64,000 nucleotides of DNA, from positions 124,001 through 188,000 of the forward strand of contig NZ_JAPPUW010000011.1 in NCBI RefSeq assembly GCF_026712205.1, given 5' to 3'. Under the pieces are notes generated by a model. That model had not been told where the DNA came from. It made no database searches and was given only the letters and a program-made list of their open reading frames with translations. This DNA comes from Pelomonas aquatica. GTDB lineage: Bacteria > Pseudomonadota > Gammaproteobacteria > Burkholderiales > Burkholderiaceae_C. This document shows positions 46,057 through 56,586 of the stretch, in pieces. The translations under genes were made by a program, and so were the position numbers. The stretch's first letter is position 1, and every line of letters begins with the position of its first letter.

Positions 46057-48461
46057 TTGACGAGTAGCTCCATCACGCGGCGCTCGCCGGCCGGCAGCTC
46101 GTGCGCCGAGGCCCAGGCGGATTTCTCGGGCCGGTAGACGTATTGCGGCGCGGCGGCGCCGGCGATGCGCTGGCGCAGCGGCACGAGCGCGGCCTGGGCC
46201 GCATCGGCCTGGCCCTGGGCCTGCAGCGCGGCGGCGCGCAGGATGGCGGCGAGGTCGCTCCAGGGGCCGGCGGCCAGGGCCGCGTCGGCGGTACGCAGCG
46301 CCGCGGCGGCGTCGCCGTCGGCCAGGACCAGCCAGGCCTTCAGCGCCAGCGTGTCGGGGTCGCGCGGGTCGAGGATCAGCGCCTCCTTGACCTGGGCGCG
46401 CGCGGCCTCGATGCGGCCGGCGCGCAGCAGGTCCAGCGCATAGTCGCGGCGCAGCGGCAGCAGGCCGGTGCGCAGGCGCAGCACGGCGCCGTACTGCGCG
46501 AAGGCCTCGTCCCAGCGGCCGTCCAGGGCCAGCGTGGCCGCCCGGCCCCACAGCGCCTCGGGCTGGTCGCCCTGGTAGGCCAGCACGGCCTGGTAGGCCG
46601 CCAGCGCCTGCGGCACGTCGCCCAGGCGGCGGTAGTGGTCGGCCAGGGCCAGGTCGACGCGGAAGCGGTCCTCGCCCTTCAACGCGTCCAGGCCCTTGGC
46701 CAGGCCGGGCACGACCTCGGCGGCCAGCGGCGCGCCGCCATGCCAGAGCGCATCGGCGGTGTTCACGCGCAGCAGGCCGCTGTCCGGGTGCAGGGCCAGC
46801 GCGCGGGCCGACAGCTCGCGCGCCGCCGCGCCATTGCCTTCCAGCGCCAGCGCAGTCAGGCGCGCAGCCAGCGCGCTCTCGTCGTCGGGCGCGAGCCTGA
46901 GCGCGCGCTCGAACAGCGGCGTCGCGTCGGCGAGCCGGCCGTCCTCCAGCTTCTGGTTGCCGGCATTGACGAGGGCGATGGGCAGGCTGGCGCGCGTGTC
47001 GCGCTGGGCGAAGAACTGCCGGACCAGCGTGCGCAGCGCGGGGTCGATCGCGACGAGGCGCTCGCGCACGATCTCGCGGCCGTCGAACGCATCACGTCTC
47101 GGGGACGCCTCGGCGTTGGCGCCCTCGGCGAAGTATTCCCACACCGAGCCGCCGGCGTAGCGCGACAGGAAGCCGTTGCGGGTCGCCGCATCGCGCGCCT
47201 TGGCCTGCTGGTAATGAGCCTCGATCTCGCGCGCCTGGGCTGCCGTCAGCACGCCGTGCACCTGGTGGGTCAGCTCGTGCAGCACGGTGTTGTATCTGTC
47301 GAAGATGCTGCGCTCCACGTCCTCGATGCCGGTGACGGTGAAATAGCCGCCCATGCCGCGCACGTCGTCCCACAGCCGCGAGTCGTAGTCGATGCGCGCG
47401 TCCTTCAGCGCATGGGCCTGCGGCGTCTCGGACAGGCGCATCCACATCGGCTTGATGAAGTGGGTCGCCCCGCCTTCGACGAGCACGGGGATGAAGGCCT
47501 TCCACGGCGCGATGGACAGGGCCACGCGCTTCTGGTGGCGCGGCGACAGCTGCTTCCAGTTCAGCACATAGCGCTCGATGCCGGGCACGACGGGCATGGG
47601 CGTGGCGGCGAAGCGGCGCTCGTAGCCGGCGCGGTGCACGTCGACGGCGAAGCGCTGCGACTCCAGCGCCTTGGCCGCGATGGCGTGGGCGCGGCCGAGC
47701 TGCGGGCAGCGTTCCAGCACGGCCAGGCTGATCGCGAGCGCGGCGTCGAAGTCGCCGCGCTCGAAGGCGTCGGACGCGCGGCGCACGTCGGCCATCAGCG
47801 GCGCGAAGCCCTCGCCCAGGCGCTGGCCGAGCTGGCTGTAGTTCTCGCGGGCATAGCCGTTGCCAAGCAGATAGTGGGCCATCTCGTGATGGCGGTTCAG
47901 CGCGACGGCCTGCTCGGCCGCGGCGATGGCGTCCTCCGTGCGGCCCAGGCGGATCAGCGTGTCGGCCAGCGCGCTGAAGCCGTCGGCCGTGCGCTCGGCG
48001 GCGAGGCCTTCCTCCAGCCGCTGCAGCGACGCGTCGAACTCGCGCAGCTGGTAGTGGCGCTGGCCGAGGCCGCGCAGGGCCTGGGCCTTGTCCACCGGCC
48101 GCGTGGCCTTGGCCAGCGCGCGCTCTAAGCAGAGCCTGGCGCGGTCGAAGTCGCGCCGATCCAGCGCCAGCCGGCCGGCGGCCAGCAGGTCGACGGCCTC
48201 GGTGCCGGCCTCGCGCAGCACGCCGCGCGTGCGGCGGTCGACGGCGGCGCCGTCGTCGCGGGCGAACAGCCACTGGTAGACGAGGCCGCGCTCGGCCGCA
48301 TCGGGATGCTTCTCGCGCAGCAGCGCGTCGAGCCCGCTGCGCGCCGGGGCGTAGCGCTGCTCGGTCAGCAGCGTCTGCAGCCGTGCGGTGTCGGTGGCCG
48401 CAACGGCGGCGTTCAGGGTCAGGCAGGCGGCCAGGGTGATGGCCAGTTGGCGCCAGGGCAT
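46053..48461 (-). CDS. Exported zinc metallopeptidase with tetratricopeptide repeats
   Basis: This is an 802-residue protein. After a signal peptide (LAITLAACLTLNAAVAATD) there are TPR-like helical repeats on both sides of a central peptidase domain. The zinc motif is H395-E396-L-T-H399 in NTVLHELTHQVHG, followed about 60 residues later by EYFAEGANAE, whose Glu could be the third ligand as in the gluzincin pattern. The last 300 residues are TPRs (ALYQAVLAYQGDQPEALWGR-type). It is probably periplasmic. It is coupled to the FUSC gene, so envelope maintenance or export is possible. No named family is recognised beyond the motif. Confidence 0.85.
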   Translation of the reverse strand: MPWRQLAITLAACLTLNAAVAATDTARLQTLLTEQRYAPARSGLDALLREKHPDAAERGLVYQWLFARDDGAAVDRRTRGVLREAGTEAVDLLAAGRLALDRRDFDRARLCLERALAKATRPVDKAQALRGLGQRHYQLREFDASLQRLEEGLAAERTADGFSALADTLIRLGRTEDAIAAAEQAVALNRHHEMAHYLLGNGYARENYSQLGQRLGEGFAPLMADVRRASDAFERGDFDAALAISLAVLERCPQLGRAHAIAAKALESQRFAVDVHRAGYERRFAATPMPVVPGIERYVLNWKQLSPRHQKRVALSIAPWKAFIPVLVEGGATHFIKPMWMRLSETPQAHALKDARIDYDSRLWDDVRGMGGYFTVTGIEDVERSIFDRYNTVLHELTHQVHGVLTAAQAREIEAHYQQAKARDAATRNGFLSRYAGGSVWEYFAEGANAEASPRRDAFDGREIVRERLVAIDPALRTLVRQFFAQRDTRASLPIALVNAGNQKLEDGRLADATPLFERALRLAPDDESALAARLTALALEGNGAAARELSARALALHPDSGLLRVNTADALWHGGAPLAAEVVPGLAKGLDALKGEDRFRVDLALADHYRRLGDVPQALAAYQAVLAYQGDQPEALWGRAATLALDGRWDEAFAQYGAVLRLRTGLLPLRRDYALDLLRAGRIEAARAQVKEALILDPRDPDTLALKAWLVLADGDAAAALRTADAALAAGPWSDLAAILRAAALQAQGQADAAQAALVPLRQRIAGAAAPQYVYRPEKSAWASAHELPAGERRVMELLVK

Positions 48462-48507
48462 GCGGGCAGCTCCATCTGTGGAGCCGGCATGCTAAGGCAG
48501 CGTCGCC

Positions 48508-50199
48508 TCAGGCCTTCAGCATGTCCGCCGCGATCAGGCGCACCGGCGCGCTGCCATAGCCGAGGAACTTCTCGTGAAAGGCCTTGAGGTCGAAGCCCGT
48601 CCTGGTCTTGAGCTGCTCGCGCAGCGCGAAGATCTCGCTGTAGCCGCTGAAATAGCTCGTCAGCTGCACCGAGGTCAGCTGCACGCGGCGCCATTTTTCC
48701 TTGGCCTCGTTCTCGGCCTGGAAGGCCTGGCGCACCAGCAGGTCCAGCGCGTCCTTCTCGCCCATGCCGAGCACGTGCACGCTGTAGTCCAGCATCGTGT
48801 TCGTCACCGAGCGCAGATGCCACTTGCCCCACATCAGCATCATCTCGGGCGAGGCGCCGTAGCCGCTCTCGATCATCATGCGCTCGCCGTAGACGGCCCA
48901 GCCCTCCACCATCGCGCCGTTGCCGAACAGGGCCTTGACCTTGCCCGGCACGCGGTTGGCGTGCACGAGCTGGGTGTAGTGGCCCGGGATGGCCTCGTGG
49001 ATGTTGAGGATCTGCAGGATCCAGTGGTTGTACTCGCGCAGCGAGCTCTCGGCCTGCTCGGGCGTCAGCTCGTCCAGCGGCGTGACGTTGTAGTAGGTCT
49101 TGTCCTGGGGCCGATAGGCGCCGGGCGCCTCGATGCTGGCGCCGGCCACGCCGCGCTCGTACTCGGGCGTCTCGCGCACGGTCAAGGGCTTGCTGGCGTC
49201 CTGGCTGAGCAGATCGTGGTCGCGCACCCAGGCCTGGAGCTGCGGGATCTGCGCGCGGATCTCGTCGACAAATTGCTCGCGCTTCACATGCCGCTCGCTG
49301 AGCTTGGCGATGACGCGGCCGATCAGCTCGAAGCGGTCGGCCGGCGCGGCCTCGGCGCCGATGACCGTGGGCCACAGCGCGGCGGCCTGGGCCTGCATGC
49401 TGGCCAGCACCTCCTCGCGGCGCTGCTGGGCCAGCTCGTAGGTCTGCCGGGCCGTGCGGGCGGACTGGATGTCGTGGGCGAACTTGGGCTCGTAGAGCTC
49501 GGCGCCGAGGCGCCAGGGGCGCCTGGCCGCGGGCAGCAGCTTCTTCAGCCGGGCCACATAGCCGTTCACGGCCGCGCGTGCCTGGGCCAGCGGCGCCTTG
49601 AAGGCCGCCGCCTGGCCGGCCTCGGCGGCGCGCCTGGCGATATCGTCCAGCACGCCGAGCACGCCGGGCGCCTGCTGGATGGCCAGCTCGGTGTGTTCGC
49701 GCGTGACGCCGGCCAGGCCGGCCGCGGCGGCGCGGTAATAGGCCGGCAGCGCGGCGACGCGCGGCTTCAGGCCGTTGAGGCGCTGCGGCAGCGGTGCGTA
49801 GTCGGTGTTGAGCAGCAGGTCCAGCGGCCCGGCCGGGTTGTGCTCGGCGGGATTCCACGACCACTCCTTGAGCACGTCCAGCCGCCACAGGTCGCTCTGC
49901 AGCTTGGCGATGAGCATGGCGCGGTCCATCTGCCGGCTGACGTCAGCGCCCGCATCAAGCGCCTGGAAGCGAGTCAGCCAAGCCATGAGCCACGCGCGGG
50001 CCTTCTGCCTTACGGCGGCACTGGGCAGAGTCACGCGGCCGGCGAACTCGAACCGGCCCGCCGCCACTGCAGCATCCGGATCGATCGCCCAAAGTTCTTC
50101 GAGGAAGTCATTGACGATGCGCTCGAAGATGAGTCGGTCCGCCCGTGCGGGAAACGTGAGCACCCCCAACCCCAGAACGGTGAATTCACGGCGCTTCAT
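48508..50199 (-). CDS. DUF885 family zinc-dependent exopeptidase-like protein
   Basis: This is a 563-residue protein with an N-terminal twin-arginine-like export signal (MKRREFTVLGLGVLTFPARA). The zinc motif is H401-E402-A-I-P-G-H407 in ILNIHEAIPGHYTQ, followed by EGWAVYGERMM, which supplies a further Glu, as in DUF885. Members are probable carboxypeptidase-like enzymes of M32-type fold. The C-terminal SGYSEIFALREQLKTRTGF is conserved. The start overlaps the gshB stop in ATGA. Codon use in the first ~90 residues is noticeably less GC-biased than later, which suggests a different history for this part. Confidence 0.88.
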   Translation of the reverse strand: MKRREFTVLGLGVLTFPARADRLIFERIVNDFLEELWAIDPDAAVAAGRFEFAGRVTLPSAAVRQKARAWLMAWLTRFQALDAGADVSRQMDRAMLIAKLQSDLWRLDVLKEWSWNPAEHNPAGPLDLLLNTDYAPLPQRLNGLKPRVAALPAYYRAAAAGLAGVTREHTELAIQQAPGVLGVLDDIARRAAEAGQAAAFKAPLAQARAAVNGYVARLKKLLPAARRPWRLGAELYEPKFAHDIQSARTARQTYELAQQRREEVLASMQAQAAALWPTVIGAEAAPADRFELIGRVIAKLSERHVKREQFVDEIRAQIPQLQAWVRDHDLLSQDASKPLTVRETPEYERGVAGASIEAPGAYRPQDKTYYNVTPLDELTPEQAESSLREYNHWILQILNIHEAIPGHYTQLVHANRVPGKVKALFGNGAMVEGWAVYGERMMIESGYGASPEMMLMWGKWHLRSVTNTMLDYSVHVLGMGEKDALDLLVRQAFQAENEAKEKWRRVQLTSVQLTSYFSGYSEIFALREQLKTRTGFDLKAFHEKFLGYGSAPVRLIAADMLKA

Positions 50200-51155
50200 G
50201 CCAGGGCATCCTCAAGGGCATCAACAAACATCCTTGCCACATCAAACCCGCTCTGGTCGGTGATCTCCTGGAAGCAGGTCGGGCTGGTCACGTTGATCTC
50301 GGTGACGTTCTCGCCGATGACGTCCAGGCCCACCAGCAGCAGGCCGCGCGCGGCGAGGATGGGGCCGAGATGCTCGGCGATCTCGCGGTCGCGCGCGGTC
50401 AGCGGCCGGGCCACGCCCTTGCCGCCGGCCGCGAGGTTGCCGCGCACCTCGCCGCCCTGCGGGATGCGCGCCAGGCAATGCGGCACGGGCTTGCCACCGA
50501 TGATGAGGATGCGCTTGTCGCCCTCGGCGATGGCGGGGATGAAGCGCTGCACCATGACGGTCTGCGCGCCGTCGCGGTTCAGCGTCTCGATGATGGCGCC
50601 GAGGTTCAGGCCGTCGTCCTTCACGCGGAAGATGCCCATGCCGCCCATGCCGTCCAGCGGCTTGAGGATGATGTCGCGGTGCTCGGCATGGAAGGCGCGG
50701 ATCTCGGCCGGCGAGCGCGTGACCAGGGTCGGCGCGATGAACTGCGGGAACTCGAGGATGGCGAGCTTCTCCGGGTGCTCGCGCAGCGCCGCGGGCTTGT
50801 TGAAGACGCGGGCACCTTCGCGCTCGGCCTGGCCCAGCAGGTGGGTGGCGTAGAAAAACTCGCTGTCGAAGGGCGGGTCCTTGCGCATCAGCACGGCGCC
50901 GGCGTCGGCCAGTGCGAGGTCGGCCGTGGCCTCGACCTTGAACCAGTCGTGGCCGTCTTTCTGATCCCGTCCTGTGAGCGTGATGTGGCGGGCGCCGCGC
51001 GCCGTCACGCGGCCGCCGCGCTGCCAGACCAGCTGCTGCGGCTCGCAGGCGATCAGCGCATGGCCGCGCCGGGCGGCCTCGCGCATCATCGCGAAGGTGG
51101 AGTCCTTGTAGGTCTTGAAGGTGTCGAGCGGGTCGGCGACGAAGAGCAGCTTCAT
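50196..51155 (-). CDS. gshB: Glutathione synthetase
   Basis: GshB adds glycine to gamma-glutamylcysteine with ATP, the second step of glutathione synthesis. The 319-residue ATP-grasp protein has MKLLFVADPLDTFKTYKDST at the start, and the ATP-grasp motifs IILKPLDGMGGMGIFRVK, EGDKRILIIGGKPVPHCLARIP and VGLDVIGENVTEINVTSPTC. Length is standard. It is followed immediately by the DUF885 gene with a 4-base ATGA overlap. gshA lies 5.4 kb upstream in the same direction, separated by benE, kup and the M13 peptidase, so the two pathway genes are near but not one operon. Confidence 0.96.
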   Translation of the reverse strand: MKLLFVADPLDTFKTYKDSTFAMMREAARRGHALIACEPQQLVWQRGGRVTARGARHITLTGRDQKDGHDWFKVEATADLALADAGAVLMRKDPPFDSEFFYATHLLGQAEREGARVFNKPAALREHPEKLAILEFPQFIAPTLVTRSPAEIRAFHAEHRDIILKPLDGMGGMGIFRVKDDGLNLGAIIETLNRDGAQTVMVQRFIPAIAEGDKRILIIGGKPVPHCLARIPQGGEVRGNLAAGGKGVARPLTARDREIAEHLGPILAARGLLLVGLDVIGENVTEINVTSPTCFQEITDQSGFDVARMFVDALEDALA

Positions 51156-51221
51156 GGTCTGGCGCTGAGATAAGGCGTCGGCCAGTGTTGCACAGCGCCG
51201 CGCCGGGCACGGACGCTGGGG

Positions 51222-52394
51222 CTATGCGCGGCGCCAGCCGGCGACCGCGGTGGCGATGCCGCCGGCCACGACGGCCCAGAAGGCCGAGCCGATGCCGAGG
51301 AGCTTGAAGCCCGACAGGCCGACAAGGAAGGTCAGGATGGCGGCGTCGCGGTGAGCCTCGTCCTTCAGCGCGGCGGCCAGCGCGCCGGCGATGGTGCCCA
51401 GCAGGGCCAGGCCGGCGATGGCCGCGACAAGCTCGTGCGGGAAGGCCGCCAGCAGCATCGCGACGCCGCCGCCGGCCAGGCCGATGAGGCAGTAGAACAG
51501 GCCGGCGGCCATGGACGCCGTGTAGCGCCGCGCCGGGTCTTCGTGGGCCTCGCGGCCCATGCAGATCGCGGCGGTGATGGCCGCGAGATTGAGCGCATAG
51601 CCGCCGAAGGGCGCGAGCAGCGTCGTCGCGGCACCGGTCACGGCGATGCTGGCGGAGACCGGTGTGTCGTAGCCGCTGGCGCGCTGGGCCGCGACGCCGG
51701 GCAGGTTCTGCGAGGCCATCGTGACGAGGAAGAGCGGCAGCGCGACGCCGATGGCGGCGTTCCAGCTGAACTCGGGCGCCGTCCAGACCGGCAGCGCGAA
51801 GACCTGGGCGCCGGCCATGCCGGCGAAGTCGAGCCGCCCCTGGGCCAGCGCGACCGCGATGCCGGCGAGCAGCACGCCGGGCACGGCATAACGCGGCCAC
51901 AGCCGGCGGCCCGCGACGTAGGCCGCCGCCATCGAGAGCACGAGGCCGGGCGCGGTCTCGACGCTGACGACGGCGTCCAGCCCGAAGCGCCCGAGCACGC
52001 CGGCCAGCAGGGCCGACGCGATGGCCAGCGGGATGCGGTCCATCAGCTTCTCGAACCAGCCGCTGGCGCCGGCCGCGGCGATGAGCAGGCCGCAGACGAT
52101 GAAGGCGCCGATGGCCTCGGGCATGGCGACGCCGGTCGTCGACGCGAGCAGGGCCGCGCCGGGCGTGGACCAGGCGGTCAGGATGGGCTGGCGCGTCCAC
52201 AGGCTCAGGGCCAGGCTGGTCAGGCCCATGCCCAGGCCCAGCGCCCACAGCCAGGAGGCCGTCTGCGCCGGCGACGCGCCGAGCGCGACGGTGGCCTGGA
52301 AGATGATGGCGACCGAACTGGTATAGCCCACCAGCACGGCGACGAAGCCGGCGACGACGGTGGACGGCGAGAAGTCTTTCGTGAGTGAACTCAT
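51222..52394 (-). CDS. benE: BenE family benzoate/H+ symporter-like transporter
   Basis: This 390-residue membrane protein has about eleven to twelve helices. It starts FSPSTVVAGFVAVLVGYTSSVA and has LWTRQPILTAWSTPGAALL, the family motif of the benzoate transporter BenE (also called YdcO). The APFGGYALNLAAITAAIC stretch and the conserved helix VTMASQNLPGVA are characteristic of this APC-superfamily branch. No benzoate catabolic genes are in the window, so the actual substrate is open; purine-like or aromatic acids are possible. It ends 66 bp before gshB on the same strand, and the kup stop is 22 bp upstream of its start. Confidence 0.9.
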   Translation of the reverse strand: MSSLTKDFSPSTVVAGFVAVLVGYTSSVAIIFQATVALGASPAQTASWLWALGLGMGLTSLALSLWTRQPILTAWSTPGAALLASTTGVAMPEAIGAFIVCGLLIAAAGASGWFEKLMDRIPLAIASALLAGVLGRFGLDAVVSVETAPGLVLSMAAAYVAGRRLWPRYAVPGVLLAGIAVALAQGRLDFAGMAGAQVFALPVWTAPEFSWNAAIGVALPLFLVTMASQNLPGVAAQRASGYDTPVSASIAVTGAATTLLAPFGGYALNLAAITAAICMGREAHEDPARRYTASMAAGLFYCLIGLAGGGVAMLLAAFPHELVAAIAGLALLGTIAGALAAALKDEAHRDAAILTFLVGLSGFKLLGIGSAFWAVVAGGIATAVAGWRRA

Positions 52395-52416
52395 CGGGCC
52401 AGCATAGCCGCCAGGG

Positions 52417-54300
52417 TCAGATCTCCACCTTGCTGCCCAGCTCGACGATGCGGTTGGTCGGCAGATGCAGGAAGTCCGCCGCCGCCGCCGCGTTGCGGTG
52501 CATGCTGGCGAACAGCTTCTCGCGCCACAGCGCCATGCCGGCGCCGACGGTCGGGATGACGATGTCGCGGCTCAGGAAGTAGCTGGTCTCCATCTCCTCG
52601 AGCTGCACGCCCTGGCTCTTCAGCAGGGCCAGCGCCTCCGGCACGTCGGGCTCGTTCTTGAAGCCGAAATGCAGCGCCACCTGCCAGCAGCAGTGGCCCA
52701 GGGCCTGGACCTCGCAGCGGCGGTCGAAGCCGATCCAGGGCACCTCGTGGTGGCGCACGCTGACGAAGACGTTCTGCTCGTGCAGCACGCGGTTGTGCTT
52801 GAGGTTGTGCATCAGCGCGTTCGGCGTGATGCCCTGCTCGGCCGACAGGAAGACGGCCGTGCCGGCCACGCGCGTGGGCGGGTTCACGAACACGGCGGCG
52901 AGGAAGTCCGGCAGCGCGATGGCGTCCTCGCGCAGCTTGTCGGAGAGCTGGCGGCGGCCCTGCTTCCAGGTCAGCATCAGCGTGAACATGCCGATGCCGA
53001 TCATCAGCGGGAACCAGCCGCCGGCCACGATCTTCAGCAGGTTGGACGCGAGGAAGGTCATGTCGATCATGAAGAACACGCCCGTCGCGGCGACGCACAG
53101 CGCCAGCGGGTACTTCCAGCCGTAGCGGATGACGAAGAAGGTCATCACCGTCGTGATCGTCATGTTCATCGTCACCGCGACGCCGTAGGCGCCGGCCATC
53201 TTCTCTGAGGAGCCGAAGAAGACCACCGCCGCGACGACGAACAGCATCAGCGCCCAGTTGATGAAGGGGACGTAGATCTGGCCGATGTCGCGCACGCTGG
53301 TGTGCAGGATGCGCAGCCGCGGCAGCAGGCCGAGCTGGATGCTCTGCTTGGCCACCGAGAAGCTGGCCGTGATGAGGGCCTGCGAGGCGACGATGGCCGC
53401 CGCCGTGGCGAGCAGGAAGAGCGGGATCTCGGCCCAGGACGGCGCCAGCATGAAGAAGGGGTTCTCGACGCCCTCGGGCCTGTTCAGCAGCATGGCGCCC
53501 TGACCGAAATAGTTCAGCACCAGCGACGGCATCGCGATGCCGTACCAGGCGATGCGGATGGGCTGCTTGCCGAAGTGGCCGAGGTCGGCATAGAGGGCCT
53601 CGCCGCCGGTGACGACGAGGACGACGGCGCCCAGCGCGACGAAGGCCACCCAGCGGTAGCGCAGGCAGAACTCCAGCGCATACAGCGGGTTCACGGCCGC
53701 CAGCACCTTGGGGTTGGCGGCGATGTGGGGCAGGCCGAGCAGCGCAATGCTCAGGAACCACACCAGCATGACGGGCCCGAAGGCCTTGCCGATGCCGCCG
53801 GTGCCGAAGCGCTGCACGGCGAACAGGCCGACCATGACGACCAGCGTCAGCGGCAGGATGGCGTCGTGGTACTGCGGCGCATAGACGTCGATGCCCTCGA
53901 CGGCGCCCAGCACCGTCATGGCCGGCGTGATGACGGCGTCGCCGAAGAAGATGGCCGTGCCGAACAGGCCGACCAGCATCAGGCCGCGCCGCAGCGGCGG
54001 CCGGTCCCGCACGGCCATGGTCGCCAGCGCCAGCATCGCGATGAGGCCGCCCTCGCCGTTGTTGTCGGCGCGCAGGATCAGCAGCACGTACTTGACCGAG
54101 ACGACGACGGTCAGTGTCCAGAACAGCAGCGAGAGCACGCCGAGGATGTTGTCGGGCGTGGTGGCGACGTGGCCGCCGTGGAAGACTTCTTTGAGGGCGT
54201 ACAGCGGGCTGGTGCCGATGTCGCCGTAGACCACCCCGAGGGCGCCGAGGGTCAGGCCCGCCAGCGCCGAGCGGCTGGGGGCCGTGTGGGAGGAACTCAC
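52417..54300 (-). CDS. kup: KUP-family potassium uptake protein
   Basis: Kup imports K+ with protons across the inner membrane. From a GTG at 54300 the protein has 627 residues, matching the usual length, and begins [20 protein letters not shown], then [18 protein letters not shown], the family hallmark. Twelve helices and a C-terminal cytoplasmic domain of about 150 residues follow. A longer frame to 54450 exists but adds about 50 atypical residues over a region holding a hairpin. The M13 peptidase gene ends 147 bp upstream on the same strand. No c-di-AMP or other riboswitch structure is evident in the leader. Confidence 0.93.
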   Translation of the reverse strand: MSSSHTAPSRSALAGLTLGALGVVYGDIGTSPLYALKEVFHGGHVATTPDNILGVLSLLFWTLTVVVSVKYVLLILRADNNGEGGLIAMLALATMAVRDRPPLRRGLMLVGLFGTAIFFGDAVITPAMTVLGAVEGIDVYAPQYHDAILPLTLVVMVGLFAVQRFGTGGIGKAFGPVMLVWFLSIALLGLPHIAANPKVLAAVNPLYALEFCLRYRWVAFVALGAVVLVVTGGEALYADLGHFGKQPIRIAWYGIAMPSLVLNYFGQGAMLLNRPEGVENPFFMLAPSWAEIPLFLLATAAAIVASQALITASFSVAKQSIQLGLLPRLRILHTSVRDIGQIYVPFINWALMLFVVAAVVFFGSSEKMAGAYGVAVTMNMTITTVMTFFVIRYGWKYPLALCVAATGVFFMIDMTFLASNLLKIVAGGWFPLMIGIGMFTLMLTWKQGRRQLSDKLREDAIALPDFLAAVFVNPPTRVAGTAVFLSAEQGITPNALMHNLKHNRVLHEQNVFVSVRHHEVPWIGFDRRCEVQALGHCCWQVALHFGFKNEPDVPEALALLKSQGVQLEEMETSYFLSRDIVIPTVGAGMALWREKLFASMHRNAAAAADFLHLPTNRIVELGSKVEI

Positions 54301-54409
54301 TTTGGGAAACGCCGCCGGCTTTGGGGCGGCCAGGAACCGAAAGCGGGCATTCTGCGCCCGCCGCGAGGCGTTTTGTGCAGTGCAGCAAACCGCACAAACG
54401 AGGCTTGAC

Positions 54410-54437
54410 GCCCCTCTGCGCATCTGCGTAGAGGGGC
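54410..54437 (-). terminator. Hairpin between the M13 peptidase gene and kup
   Basis: GCCCCTCTGCGC pairs with GCGTAGAGGGGC around a 4-base loop (12 pairs, one G-U), about 10 bases past the peptidase stop. No T-run follows. Arms TTTGTGC/GCACAAA (54372-54378, 54392-54398) lie just beyond. It is either a weak terminator or a leader structure for kup. Confidence 0.5.
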
Positions 54438-54446
54438 CGGCCGGCG

Positions 54447-56468
54447 TCACCAGATGCGGATGCGCTCCTCGGCCGGCTTGTACATGCCGTCGCCGGGTTT
54501 GGTCTTGAAGGCCTCGTGGAAGCCGTCATGGTTGACGGCGGCGCCGTTGGCGCGGAACTCCGGCGGCGAATGCGGGTCCACCGTCAGCAGCTGCAGCCGG
54601 CGCTCCTCGCGGGCCTTCTCGCGCCAGGCCTGGGACCAGCCCATGAAGAAGCGCTGCTGGCCGGTGAGGCCGTCGATGACGGGCGCCGGCTTGCCGCCCA
54701 GCGAGCGCAGATACGCCTTGTAGGCGATCTGCAGGCCGGACAGGTCGGCGATGTTCTCGCCCAGCGTCAGCTTGCCGTTGAGGTGCTTGCCGGCGAGGGG
54801 CTGATAGGCCTCGTACTGCGCGACCAGCTTGGCGGTGATGGCCTCGAAGGCCTTGCGGTCGTCGTCGGTCCACCAGTTGCGCAGCGCGCCGTCGCCGTCG
54901 AACTGGGCGCCGGAGTCGTCGAAGCCATGGCTGATCTCGTGGCCGATGACGGCGCCGATCGCGCCGTAGTTGACCGCGTCGTCCGCCTTGGTGTTGTAGA
55001 AGGGCGGCTGCAGGATGGCGGCCGGGAACACGATTTCGTTGAGCGTCGGGTTGTAGTAGGCGTTGACGGTCTGCGGCGTCATGCCCCATTCGCGGCGGTC
55101 CACCGGCTTGCCGGCCTTGGCGACCTGGCGCTGCCACTCGAAGGCAGCGGCGCGCAGGCCGTTGCCCACCGGGTCGCCGGTCTTGACTTCCAGCCGGCCG
55201 TAGTCGCGCCAGCTGTCGGGGTAGCCGATCTTGACCATGTACTTGGACAGCTTGTCCTGGGCCTGGGCCTTGGTGGCGGGCGTCATCCAGCTCAGGGCCT
55301 CGATGGAGGTCTTGTAGGAGGCCAGCAGGTTGTTGACGAGCACCAGCATGCGGGCCTTGTCCGCGGCCGGGAAGTAGCGCTGCACATAGACCTCGCCGAC
55401 GGCCTCGCCGAGCGCGCCGTTGACGTTGGCGACGGCCTGCTGCCAGCGCGGCTTCTCGGCCTTGGCACCCGTCAGCGCCGCGCCGTGGAAGGCGAAGCTC
55501 GCGTCGCGGAAGCTCTTGGGCAGGGTGTCGGCCACGGCGTCCAGCGTGTGCAGCGTCAGGTAGAGCTTGAGGTCGTCCAGCGGCGCCTCGCCGAGCAGCT
55601 TGGCCGCGCCGGTCAGGAAGCTGGGCTGCGAGGCCGAAAGCTGGTCGATGCCGGGCAGCGACGCGGCGGCGAGGAAGGCCTGCCAGTCGAAGCCGGGCGC
55701 CTGCTGCGCCAGCTCGGCCACCGTCATCAGGTTGTAGAGCTTGCCCGGGTTGCGGTTGTCGACCTTGTCCCACTGCACTTCGGCGAGCTGGTTCTCCAGC
55801 GCCAGCACGCGCGCGGCGGCGCCCGCCGGCTCCTTGATGCCGGCCTCGTGCGCCAGCGTCTCCAGGTAGCCGAGGTAGGCGGCGCGGGCCTTGGACAGGC
55901 GCTCGTCGTCCTTCTTCAGGTAGTAGTCGCGGTCGGGCAGGCCGGTGCCGCCCTGCCAGGTCAGCAGGCGGTTGAGGGTGGGCTGCTTGAAGTCGGCATC
56001 GATGCCCAGGCCCACGGGCGTGTTGACGACGCCCATGTTGCGGCCCATCCACTCGGCGAGCTGCTGGCGGGTCTGGATGGCGGCGATGCCGTCCAGCAGC
56101 GGCCTCACCGGGGCCAGGCCGGCCTTGTCGATGGCGGCCAGGTCCATGTAGGCGGCATAGAACTCGCCAACCTTCTGCTCGACCGAGCCGGGGCTGGCCT
56201 TGTGCTTGGCGAGTTCTTCGATGATGCCGCGCACGCGCTTGTCGGACAGGTCGCGCAGCTGGATGAAGGTGCCGTAGGAGGCCTTGTCGCCGGGGATCTC
56301 GGTGGTGGCCAGCCAGTGGCCGTTGCCGGCGCGGAACAGGTCGTCCTGCGGGCGCACGGCCTTGTCGGCGCCGCCGAGGTCGAGGCCGGAGGCAGTGGGC
56401 GCCGCCAGCGCGAGGCCGCTGACATGCATCAGCAGGGCCAGGGTCGTGAGACGGAGGGTGTTCTTCAT
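54447..56468 (-). CDS. M13 family (neprilysin-like) zinc metallopeptidase
   Basis: This is a 673-residue exported endopeptidase. A signal peptide ([16 protein letters not shown]) is followed by the helical M13 N-domain ([19 protein letters not shown]). The catalytic domain has H510-E511-x-x-H514 in [15 protein letters not shown] and the third ligand E571 in [12 protein letters not shown]. The substrate-binding [21 protein letters not shown] is present. Bacterial M13 enzymes cut periplasmic peptides. It lies between kup and gshA on the same strand, with 118 bp before gshA's stop. The start at 56468 gives the signal peptide; a longer frame to 56501 exists. Confidence 0.95.
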   Translation of the reverse strand: MKNTLRLTTLALLMHVSGLALAAPTASGLDLGGADKAVRPQDDLFRAGNGHWLATTEIPGDKASYGTFIQLRDLSDKRVRGIIEELAKHKASPGSVEQKVGEFYAAYMDLAAIDKAGLAPVRPLLDGIAAIQTRQQLAEWMGRNMGVVNTPVGLGIDADFKQPTLNRLLTWQGGTGLPDRDYYLKKDDERLSKARAAYLGYLETLAHEAGIKEPAGAAARVLALENQLAEVQWDKVDNRNPGKLYNLMTVAELAQQAPGFDWQAFLAAASLPGIDQLSASQPSFLTGAAKLLGEAPLDDLKLYLTLHTLDAVADTLPKSFRDASFAFHGAALTGAKAEKPRWQQAVANVNGALGEAVGEVYVQRYFPAADKARMLVLVNNLLASYKTSIEALSWMTPATKAQAQDKLSKYMVKIGYPDSWRDYGRLEVKTGDPVGNGLRAAAFEWQRQVAKAGKPVDRREWGMTPQTVNAYYNPTLNEIVFPAAILQPPFYNTKADDAVNYGAIGAVIGHEISHGFDDSGAQFDGDGALRNWWTDDDRKAFEAITAKLVAQYEAYQPLAGKHLNGKLTLGENIADLSGLQIAYKAYLRSLGGKPAPVIDGLTGQQRFFMGWSQAWREKAREERRLQLLTVDPHSPPEFRANGAAVNHDGFHEAFKTKPGDGMYKPAEERIRIW

Positions 56469-56586
56469 GACTTGAGGGGGAAATTGAACGAAGGGACGCA
56501 CAACGCCCCGCGAAGGGTTGGCAGCCTATACCAGCCGCCGGCCCCGGCCCTCAAGTCATGCCCGGGTGCCAAAGGTCAGGGGCGCT

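Noticed and set aside
54301-54450. Longer start for kup
   Set aside because: It adds about 50 residues without homology-like features across a hairpin, and the GTG at 54300 gives the normal family length.
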